Source: Curtobacterium flaccumfaciens UCD-AKU (GTDB taxonomy: Bacteria > Actinomycetota > Actinomycetes > Actinomycetales > Microbacteriaceae). Taken from it: 64,000 nucleotides of DNA. Where the stretch lies: contig NZ_KB714609.1 of assembly GCF_000349565.1 (NCBI RefSeq), positions 1 to 64,000 on the forward strand. Reading direction: 5' to 3'. A program made the position numbers and the translations under genes. Within the stretch, counting starts at the first letter, position 1. Each line of letters opens with the position of its first letter. Below the pieces are notes generated by a model, which was not told the DNA's origin, made no database searches, and saw nothing but the letters and a program-made list of their open reading frames with translations. Shown one piece after another: positions 10,391 through 17,806 of the stretch.

Positions 10391-10846
10391 GTGCTGACCG
10401 TGCGGATCGAGAGCCCCCGGCAGGACGACGTCCTGCACCTGCTGCAGCAGGGCGACGACTACGGACTGAGCCTCTACCCGGCCGAGAACTACCACGCCCT
10501 GGACGTCGACGACCTGGACCAGCCCGACGTCGCGTTCCTGGTGGCGCGTGAGGACGGCACCGCCCTCGGCACGGTGGCGCTCGTCGACGCCGGCGACGGC
10601 ACCGGCGAGGTCAAGCGCATGTTCGTGAGCGACGCCGCGCGTGGGCTCGGCGTGGGGACGCGGCTGCTCGACGCCCTGCACGACCGTGCCCGCGCGGTCG
10701 GCATCGGGACCGTCCGGCTCGAGACCGGCCTGCCGCAGGCCGCGGCCATCGCGCTCTACCGGAAGGCCGGGTACGCGGACATCCCCCGGTTCGGCCCGTA
10801 CGTCGACGACCCGACGAGCGTGTGCATGGAGCGGCAGCTCGTCTGA
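10391..10846 (+). CDS. GNAT-family N-acetyltransferase
   Basis: About 151 aa. VKRMFVSDAARGLGVGTRLLDAL is the GNAT motif A (R/QxxGxG/A), and AIALYRKAGYADI near the end is motif B. It acetylates an amine on a small molecule or protein from acetyl-CoA; the substrate is unknown. I prefer the GTG at 10391 because TACTGT (10379-10384) lies 6 nt before it, the leaderless spacing; an in-frame GTG at 10385 is the alternative. Confidence 0.85.
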   Translation: MLTVRIESPRQDDVLHLLQQGDDYGLSLYPAENYHALDVDDLDQPDVAFLVAREDGTALGTVALVDAGDGTGEVKRMFVSDAARGLGVGTRLLDALHDRARAVGIGTVRLETGLPQAAAIALYRKAGYADIPRFGPYVDDPTSVCMERQLV

Positions 10847-10876
10847 TCGACGCTGCCTCCCGACGTAGGATCGCGT

Positions 10877-12343
10877 GTGAGCTCCGAGCACCCCGAACCC
10901 AGCGGCATCGACCCCGACGACCTGACCGTCGCGCTCCGGGTGCTCGAGCAGCTGCCGTCGATCGACGAGACGCACCCGGACTTCATCCGGGTGCGCCAGG
11001 CCACCGCGAAGATGTTCAAGGCCGTCAAGCGTGCGCACCGGCTCGAGAAGCGCGGCGTCATCGCCGAGGCCGACCGCCGGGTGATCGCCGCCACCGCCAC
11101 CGGGGCCGCCGACCGGATCGACGACGAGACCCGCGGCGTCCCGATCAGCGCCTCGACCGCGTCGACCACCGCGGGCACGCTGCTGAAGTCGCGCCCCTGC
11201 TACATGTGCAAGCAGCACTACACGGTCGTCGACGCGTTCTACCACCAGCTCTGCCCGGCGTGCGCCCGCATGAGCCACGCGAAGCGCGACGCCCGGACGG
11301 ACCTGACCGGCAAGCGGGCGCTGCTCACCGGTGGCCGCGCGAAGATCGGCATGTACATCGCGCTCCGGCTCCTGCGCGACGGGGCCCACACCACCATCAC
11401 CACGCGGTTCCCCCGCGACGCGGTGCGCCGGTTCGCGAGCCTGCCCGACTCCGCCGACTGGATGGACCGCCTGAAGGTCGTCGGCATCGACCTGCGCGAC
11501 CCCGCCCAAGTGATCGGGCTCGCCGAGGACGTGGCCGCCTCCGGCCCCCTCGACATCCTGATCAACAACGCCACGCAGACCGTGCGCCGGTCGACCGGCG
11601 CCTACCAGCCGCTCGTCGACGCGGAACTCGCGCCGCTGCCCGACGGACCGCTGCCCGAACTCGTGACCTTCGGGCACACGAACGACCAGCACCCGCTGGC
11701 GCTCGCCCGTTCAGTTGCCGCGCACCCGATCCTCGCGGCCGCCGCAGCCCGCGCCGACGAGCTGACCGAGCAGGCGATGGCGCCGGGATCGAGCTCGCTC
11801 GAACGGCTCGCCCTGGGCACCGCCATCGACGCCGGTGGCCTGGTCCCCGACCTGCACGACGAGAACTCGTGGACCCAGCAGGTCGACGAGGTCGACCCGC
11901 TCGAGATGCTCGAGGTCCAGCTGGCCAACACCACCGCGCCGTTCATCCTGATCTCGAAGCTCCGCCCCGCGATGGCCGCGAGCACGGGACGCCGCACCTA
12001 CGTGGTGAACGTCAGCGCCATGGAAGGGGTGTTCGGCCGCGCGTACAAGGGGCCGGGTCACCCGCACACGAACATGGCGAAGGCCGCCGTGAACATGCTC
12101 ACCCGCACGAGTGCGCAGGAGATGTTCGAGACGGACAACATCCTGATGACGAGCGTCGACACCGGGTGGATCACCGACGAACGGCCGCACCCCACGAAGG
12201 TCCGGCTCGCCGAAGAGGGCTTCCACGCGCCGCTCGATCTGGTCGACGGGGCAGCCCGTGTCTACGACCCGATCGTCCGGGGTGAAGCGGGCGAGGACGT
12301 GTTCGGTGTCTTCCTGAAGGACTACGCGCCGAGCTCGTGGTGA
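10877..12343 (+). CDS. SDR-fold protein with N-terminal zinc-finger-like insert
   Basis: 488 aa, nearly twice a normal SDR. The first 100 residues are helical and unassigned. CYMCKQHY and LCPACARM at about residues 108-128 form a C4-type zinc motif. The SDR core begins with LLTGGRAKIGMYIALRLL near 151; ILINNATQTV near 230 is the NNAG equivalent, and VVNVSAMEGVFGRAYKGPGH near 375 holds the Ser and Tyr. The motif Lys is displaced (MAKAA further on). The GTG start follows TAGGAT (10866-10871) by 5 nt, so it is probably leaderless. Function unknown; the zinc motif suggests a nucleic-acid or protein partner. Confidence 0.75.
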   Translation: MSSEHPEPSGIDPDDLTVALRVLEQLPSIDETHPDFIRVRQATAKMFKAVKRAHRLEKRGVIAEADRRVIAATATGAADRIDDETRGVPISASTASTTAGTLLKSRPCYMCKQHYTVVDAFYHQLCPACARMSHAKRDARTDLTGKRALLTGGRAKIGMYIALRLLRDGAHTTITTRFPRDAVRRFASLPDSADWMDRLKVVGIDLRDPAQVIGLAEDVAASGPLDILINNATQTVRRSTGAYQPLVDAELAPLPDGPLPELVTFGHTNDQHPLALARSVAAHPILAAAAARADELTEQAMAPGSSSLERLALGTAIDAGGLVPDLHDENSWTQQVDEVDPLEMLEVQLANTTAPFILISKLRPAMAASTGRRTYVVNVSAMEGVFGRAYKGPGHPHTNMAKAAVNMLTRTSAQEMFETDNILMTSVDTGWITDERPHPTKVRLAEEGFHAPLDLVDGAARVYDPIVRGEAGEDVFGVFLKDYAPSSW

Positions 12344-12368
12344 CGAGCGACTGACCGGTTCGGTTCCG

Positions 12369-12475
12369 TCAGTGCTTCGACGGAGCGCTGTCGACCTGCG
12401 GCAGGACCGCGCCGAAACGGACCACGAAGTCGCGCAACACGTCGTCGTCGCGTGGCTGCTTCGACGCCGAGAAGC
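12369..12475 (-). pseudogene. C-terminal stub of a truncated gene at the island edge
   Basis: Read on the minus strand, the frame before the TGA at 12369-12371 encodes SKQPRDDDVLRDFVVRFGAV and ends SAPSKH. It loses all upstream coding context at the start of the direct repeat at 12476. The GC and codon use are chromosomal. I infer that the island insertion removed the rest of this gene; no other half was found in the window. Confidence 0.45.
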
Positions 12476-12568
12476 GGTGTTCCGTCTATTCTCGGATGCC
12501 AGTAGTGGCGCGGATCCCCGATCCCTGTAACGACGGGCGTTCCACGGGTTTCGGGGATCTGTTCAACG
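12476..12568. repeat. Left copy of a ~92-bp direct repeat
   Basis: Starts GGTGTTCCGTCTATTC, contains AGTGGCGCGGATC and GGGCGTTCCACGGGTTTC, and ends GATCTGTTCAACG. It matches 17326-17417 at roughly 85 percent with one single-base gap, in the same orientation. GATCCCCGA and TCGGGGATC inside it can form a stem. The following 12569-12834 shows no gene. Confidence 0.8.
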
Positions 12569-12834
12569 GGCCCCCGGCCCGCCCCGTTCTGTCGATCGCG
12601 GCTGCCCACTGCGCACGTAGATGCAGCAGACTGCGCCGACACCAACGACAGCCCCAGCGTCAAGACCCGTGAGTACGAAGCCAGCCGCGGCGCCGAGACT
12701 CGTCCGGAAAACACCATGCTCGCGGGGTGAAGGTTCCGCGCAAAAATGGCAACCGCCTCCGCGCCGGCGTCCCCAACGTCATGGCCTCATACAAATAGGG
12801 CAAACGGCTCGCGTCTGACCTGCAGCGCAACCAA

Positions 12835-14292
12835 TCAGGGGCGAACGGTGATGACCTTGTCAGTGGGCAGCTCGCCAGCAGCGTTGCCCTTCACGTATGA
12901 GGCGATCCAGATCATCTTCGTGAGCACGTTCCCGGCCTCGTCCCGACCGAGCGACGGGTACGGCTGGTGTCGCCAGTGGCCGCGCACGCTCCAGGCTGGC
13001 CGGTCCTCGAGGTTGCTTGGGTCGTCGTGCCGGTATACCTGGGCATGATCAGTTCCCGCCTTCACACGAACCACCACCAGATCGCCCGCCCTGGCACCGT
13101 CGCGGCCGCCTTGGGCGCCGACCTGCCGATCCGATTCGGTCACGTCCCCCTGCGCCATGAGCGCCCAGACGGCCGCCAGGAGCTTTTGCTCTGGTCGGGT
13201 CTCGTCCCAGACAGGTACGAACGGCAATCGGCCGGAGAGTCGGTCTCCAACCTCCTTGGCGTCGTTCCCGCGTCCTGCAGCGAAGGTGCGCATCCGCCAG
13301 ACGACTTCGCCTTGTCGATACCAGACCGCTCGGACGTGCCGCTCTGTCCCGTCAGGGCGGTGCATGATCACCGGTCGGGCGAAGACCCAAAGCCCATTGA
13401 TGTGCACCGGCACGGGGTCGAGCTGCTCGTCACCGTCCAGGCTGTCAACGGCGAGCTGCAGCAACTCCTCGTGGAGCAGGAACGACTCCTCCGGCCTGTC
13501 TCGCGGTGCGCTCACGCTGCGCACCAGATGTGGCACATCCGTCGGTACGAACGTCTGCCCTCGACGCGCGAGGCGCGCCGGCGGACCACCGAGCGGGCGC
13601 ATCGTCACCGGGATCTCGGCCAGAGTGCTCGCATGAAGGAACGGCCCCTGCGTGTTCTTCCGCGCGGCCTTCAAGGACTGGTGGAACCAGGCATGTTGTG
13701 ACCGCACATCGATGACGACGAACACGTTCCCTGGGATCAATCCCCGTTCGCGATACCGACGGTCGAGCAGCCGCAGCGGCTCGACCAACCTCGTACGACT
13801 GACACCGCTGCCCGCCGGAGGCGACCAACGTTCGCCCCGCAATGTGCAGAGGCCGTATTCCGGGTCTTGAACGACCTCGTGGAAGATGACCACGGGCTCC
13901 TCGATCGCCACGCTGCTGCTAAGGAGCTCGTCGTAGAAGCCCGGGATCATGTCTCGGATCGCCGCGTCACGCTCGGCCAACATGACATTGCGCGGCATTG
14001 GCCGCACAACACCCCGCGGCTTAGCCCCCACTTTCTTCACTGGGGGCGTCTTCACTGGACGCGCTAGCTCATGGGTGGGCGGCGTCGATGATGATGCTGC
14101 TGGCTGCGGCGCGATCCCCGGCTCCGACAAAGGTCGTGACCCGAGTGCACGTCGGAGCCTGGTAGCGGTCTCCTCGTCGATCCGCTGCTCCGGCGCGCTG
14201 ATTGTCGATCCCAACTCCCGCAGCACCCTCAGGGCGGTGATCGCGTCGACGCCAGCTTCTTGCGCGACCTGGAAGACGTGTGGATTCCCCAT
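12835..14292 (-). CDS. Unrecognised 485-aa protein with IF2_N-like N-terminus
   Basis: I take the ATG at 14292 because the domain begins there; an upstream extension is Arg-rich and looks spurious. Residues 1-55 (VFQVAQEAGVDAITALRVLRELG and so on) resemble the IF2_N/helix-turn-helix domain found at the head of actinobacterial nucleic-acid proteins. A Pro/Ala-rich linker follows (65-105). The body of about 380 residues is unassigned. Its end, with GHWRHQPYPSLG and IWIASYVKGN, resembles a tail common in actinobacterial hypothetical proteins on mobile DNA. It is divergent from the 371-aa gene at 14592. Together with the ATPase it forms the module between the two direct repeats. Confidence 0.65.
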   Translation of the reverse strand: MGNPHVFQVAQEAGVDAITALRVLRELGSTISAPEQRIDEETATRLRRALGSRPLSEPGIAPQPAASSSTPPTHELARPVKTPPVKKVGAKPRGVVRPMPRNVMLAERDAAIRDMIPGFYDELLSSSVAIEEPVVIFHEVVQDPEYGLCTLRGERWSPPAGSGVSRTRLVEPLRLLDRRYRERGLIPGNVFVVIDVRSQHAWFHQSLKAARKNTQGPFLHASTLAEIPVTMRPLGGPPARLARRGQTFVPTDVPHLVRSVSAPRDRPEESFLLHEELLQLAVDSLDGDEQLDPVPVHINGLWVFARPVIMHRPDGTERHVRAVWYRQGEVVWRMRTFAAGRGNDAKEVGDRLSGRLPFVPVWDETRPEQKLLAAVWALMAQGDVTESDRQVGAQGGRDGARAGDLVVVRVKAGTDHAQVYRHDDPSNLEDRPAWSVRGHWRHQPYPSLGRDEAGNVLTKMIWIASYVKGNAAGELPTDKVITVRP

Positions 14293-14591
14293 GTTCCGAT
14301 CATTGCGCAGACCGAGGACACTCCGCTCGCCACGGCCGAGACTCTTTTGTCGACGTTCCCTGCGCCGACGACGACCTGACGATCGAGGAGCTGCCTCGGC
14401 CGCCGTTACGCGAGTTGAAGCGCCGGAAGGCCGCACCGATCGTAGACGCGGATGCAGCGGCACCTAGCCCCACATCGCGCGTCAGGTCGCGGCTCAGCTC
14501 CATAACCATGCCCGCGTCGTCGTCGGACCCACGCTGCTTCACACGGCGGCTCCGCGGCTCCGGCGCTGCCGTCCTGCTGCTTTCCCCTCTT

Positions 14592-15707
14592 ATGCTGATG
14601 ATCATGTCGGACGCTCGCTTTTTCCTGGTATGGCCGAAGGACCTGTTCCGTTGGGAAGCTCGACGCGTCGGCCGACTACCCGAAGCCGAAGTCACAGGTG
14701 GAATCGTCCGCCTTCTTGAGGAAGCGTTCGAGGACGCAGCGGTCGTCGACTCGTTCCGGGACCGCATGACAACGCCCCCAGACATTTGGGGGGTACCGAC
14801 TGGGGTCGATCGTTCGCGAGAGTGGCTCCGACACCTCGCTGCTGACGAATCGAGACTCCTACCGTTCGTGTCACCGCAGTACTACGCCGAACGGGAGGGC
14901 CACACGACCTCACCCGACAACCCTTTCGATAGCCTCGGCGTGCAATTCGCGACGTTACTTACTGACATGCAAGACCAGGGGTACTTCCCAGTCGCCCTGC
15001 CACGCTACTGCGTTGACAACAACACGAACTGGTACGAGGTCAACGAACGGGTCCGACGAGCGATTCACATGCCATTCAGTTGGGACGGGGCAGCGGCGGA
15101 CGGCGAGCAATGGGACGAACCACTGCTCCTGTCCCTGATTGAGTACTTTCACGACCACGCCCAAAGGCCGAGGGTAACGGGCTACATCCACGACTACGGC
15201 GACTGCGGACCGCACTTTGACCTGCACAGCGCCGAGTCTGGCGGTGCAGTGTACCGATGGCGTGTGAACGAGCTCCTCGACCGGCACAAGACAGGGCTGC
15301 AGCTCGGCCGCCACGGCGTTGAGCGAGGTCGTCTGCTGCATCGCCTAGGTACGCCGTTGGATGTCGCGGTGGACAACCGAGCTGCTGCCGGGATTGAAGA
15401 TACAACCGACGAAGTAGCACACGGTATCCGGAGCTTCCGAGCGCGAGGTGCCACTGTCACGCAAAAGAAATCGGCGCTGGCATTGCTTGCCGGTGCCCTC
15501 GAGCATCGAAGGGGTGCTGTCAAAGCGGTCCTGAAGAAGGACGAAGCCGATCTCTTTAGGATCGCGAACCAGTTCGGAATACGTCATCGCCGTGCGGATC
15601 AGCAGATCGACTACGGCGATGAATTTCTCGATTACATGTTCAGCGCGTTCATCTCAGCCATCATGCTGATGGAAGCGCTGGAGCAACGACCAGCCCCCGG
15701 GCCTTGA
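14592..15707 (+). CDS. Hypothetical protein with HEPN-like C-terminus
   Basis: 371 aa from the ATG at 14592; ATGs at 14598 and 14604 are also possible, and no strong RBS is visible. Earlier in-frame sequence antisense to the neighbouring gene's start is not counted. The N-terminal 230 residues are unassigned, with conserved-looking aromatic blocks (FFLVWPKDLFRW, SLIEYFHDH). The last 80 residues include LLAGALEHRRG, KKDEADLFRIANQFGIRH and YMFSAFISAI. That pattern resembles the HEPN-type tails of abortive-infection-like proteins, and IRH may be the ribonuclease motif. It converges on the interrupted ATPase gene. A role in phage defence is inference from context. Confidence 0.6.
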   Translation: MLMIMSDARFFLVWPKDLFRWEARRVGRLPEAEVTGGIVRLLEEAFEDAAVVDSFRDRMTTPPDIWGVPTGVDRSREWLRHLAADESRLLPFVSPQYYAEREGHTTSPDNPFDSLGVQFATLLTDMQDQGYFPVALPRYCVDNNTNWYEVNERVRRAIHMPFSWDGAAADGEQWDEPLLLSLIEYFHDHAQRPRVTGYIHDYGDCGPHFDLHSAESGGAVYRWRVNELLDRHKTGLQLGRHGVERGRLLHRLGTPLDVAVDNRAAAGIEDTTDEVAHGIRSFRARGATVTQKKSALALLAGALEHRRGAVKAVLKKDEADLFRIANQFGIRHRRADQQIDYGDEFLDYMFSAFISAIMLMEALEQRPAPGP

Positions 15708-15777
15708 CCACCGCTCCCGGTGATCGGGCCCCGTGCGGAGCCCCCCCCCCTGCATTAGATCTGCTTTATCCGCCTAG

Positions 15778-17214
15778 TCAGCGCCATGGACGGTTCCACG
15801 CGCGAGTCAGGGCGTCGTGGAGTAGGAACTCGTACCGAGTACTGAACCCCGCCCCAGACACCCGCCGAAAGACAAAGTCCGTGTACCCCCCGTTGCGTAC
15901 TGCGATACCGCCGACTTCAAACATCTGTTTGAGGAGCTTCTTGATATCAGCCGGGTCAAGTTCGCCGTCCAGCTCGGTTCTCAGGTAATCGAACGTAAAG
16001 AACCGCTTCGGCGCGGTTCGCAGTGCCTCCTTGAAAGAAGCGATCTCTCTGGCCCGTGATGATGGCAGAATACCCGCCAGGTTATCAAAGATCTCACCGA
16101 CGAAGTACTCCTCGGCGTAGGCGCGTACTGCATTTACGTCCGCCTGCTGAGTGACGCCCTTGTTTCCCTTATAGAAGCGTTGAACGTAGCTCATGAGAGC
16201 AACGGCGTCCCGGGGAAGGAGTCGCGTGTTATCTAAGAAGTACTCAGCAAGGTCCGTGTGAGGTCCGATCGCAATCGGAGCCTTAAAGTACTGGTTGACT
16301 ACGTTGCGGACGACCGGACGGGCGACGCTCGCCTTACTACTGAGCAGCTGCCAGAGGTGGTTGTTTGCTCCGATGCCACGAGCGTGCCAGTCAAGGTAGA
16401 TCGCTTTGGATTTAACCTTGTTTACATTAGGCCCAGGTAGCACGTCTATTATGTCGGACCGCATCGCCGCGGCGACGGTGATGGGCTGCTGTTGCTGCGC
16501 CATTTCAGTGTTTATCGAGTACACGGCCTGTACGAGGCCTGCAAGCGAAGTCCACTCGTCGTCCGCTTCGAAGAAGAAGGAGTCGAGTCCATCCAGCGCG
16601 ATTATGTGCCGGCTCTCCGTGCGCACCTCGCTCAATACGTTCTTGATATGCGCACTCGCCTCAAGCGGCGTGATCACACCCGACTCGTAGCTACGCTCCG
16701 CTCCGAAGATCTTCGCGTCGAACTTCAGCGTCATGGACGATCAATTGACGACTCGAGACGTCCAGCTGCCGCTGAGCAAACCTTCCTTTCGTAGACCCTT
16801 GACCATCGCACCAAAGGCTGGTGGTGCAGTCAACCCTTGGTCTTCGGCGAGCGATCCGACGATGTGCAAGAGGAGCAGGAACTCCCATGCCGCCTGGGAG
16901 CGAGATGCTCCTGCGGTCTGGCCCATTGGTATGCGGGTCACATCGTTCACGGGGAAGCCACCAAGGTCCCACGCACTGAAGAACCGCCGCGCATCATCTC
17001 GCCAGGTGAGCCTGATGTTCTCGAGCACTGCGGACTTCCCAGAGCCTTTCGGGCCGAGCAGTACCCAGACACCGCCTGTCTGAAGCCCGTAGGCCGCCTC
17101 ACGGAAGTCGTAGTACCCCTGCGTCAACAATTCGGGCGTCTCTGATGCTTCCTGGCTTGCATCAATCTCCCCGAAGTGGAGTTCGTTGAAGTTCGGAAGG
17201 GACGAATTGGGCAC
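15778..17214 (-). pseudogene. P-loop ATPase (Sll1717-like) split by an in-frame TGA
   Basis: The first part (17214-16741, 157 aa) has Walker A LLGPKGSGKSAVLENI near residue 53. It stops at TGA 16743-16741 after SRVVN. Two codons later an ATG (16734) opens the rest in the same frame (318 aa). That part contains HIIALDGLDSFFF, a Walker-B-like strand, and a helical C-terminus ending DALTRAWNRPWR. Joined, the protein is about 478 residues, the size of Sll1717-family P-loop ATPases found in mobile islands. It could be a nonsense pseudogene, a sequencing error, or two polypeptides made by reinitiation. No Shine-Dalgarno precedes the second ATG. Confidence 0.65.
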
Positions 17215-17325
17215 AACCTGAGATTACATGACGCGCTCTCAGATCCCCAGCGACGGACTGGCGGCGTCAGCACACTCACTGCCTGCCGTCGTCGCGTAAC
17301 GGCTCAGCCACCCGCACCGATAAGA

Positions 17326-17417
17326 GGTGTTCGGTCTATTCGCACAGGCCAGCAGTGGCGCGGATCGCGGATCCCAGCAACAACGGGCGTTCCACGGGTT
17401 TCGGGATCTGTTCCACG
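17326..17417. repeat. Right copy of the ~92-bp direct repeat
   Basis: Same orientation as 12476-12568, sharing GTCTATTC, CAGTGGCGCGGATC and GGGCGTTCCACGGGTTTCGGG. GATCCC/GGGATC can pair inside it. The two copies bracket the 12835-17214 three-gene module. Short reading frames over both copies share a peptide on the minus strand, but the frame is broken by the one-base gap, so the repeat is conserved as DNA. Confidence 0.8.
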
Positions 17418-17458
17418 AGGTCGAGCCCCGGCTCGATGCAGCAGGACCTCAGCGGTAG

Positions 17459-17806
17459 CTAAGCCCGCACCTCGCCGCGTTCGCCGCGCCTGAAGGCAAG
17501 AGGGTACCCATCCCACAACCGACCATCGAGCTCACGACCGTTCTGCTTGGGCGTGCGACCGCCCCACTGCTTTCAGAAGAACGGGACGTTGGCGGTCAGA
17601 CACTGGTCTCGGATGGCGCGCACCCACTCCGCCTGCATCTCGCGATGGCGCGGCCCTGACTCACCGCCAGCGATGACCTAATCAATGTAGTTGAGGGGGA
17701 GGTCTGGGAACGCCGCTATCAGCGGCTCGCAGGAGAGGAACCGGACCGTAGCTGGAACTTGGGCGAGGTCTGCTACGCGGTCTAGAATGTTCGGTTCTGT
17801 CGTTAG
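17459..17806 (-). pseudogene. Remnant of a Gp37/Gp68-type phage protein (DUF5131)
   Basis: The minus-strand frame reads PNILDRVADLAQVPATVRFL, then SCEPLI, then [20 protein letters not shown], then KQWGGRTPKQNGRELDGRLW. This is the C-terminal third of the phage Gp37/Gp68 (radical-SAM-related DUF5131) family. Two stops interrupt it: TAG after NYID, where the family has Trp, and TGA after VPFF. The N-terminal part is missing, cut off at the stop of the 1256-aa gene. It is a decayed gene that marks phage or plasmid ancestry of the island. Confidence 0.75.

Noticed and set aside
16741-16743. TGA in the ATPase read as selenocysteine
   Set aside because: No reason for Sec in this family and no SECIS-like hairpin seen just downstream; nonsense or error is simpler.
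12377-17516. Shared peptide GTPVV-x-GI-x-DPRH on the minus strand of both direct repeats, as a small conserved gene
   Set aside because: The one-base gap between the copies changes the frame around the block and neither has a start or RBS; conservation is at DNA level.
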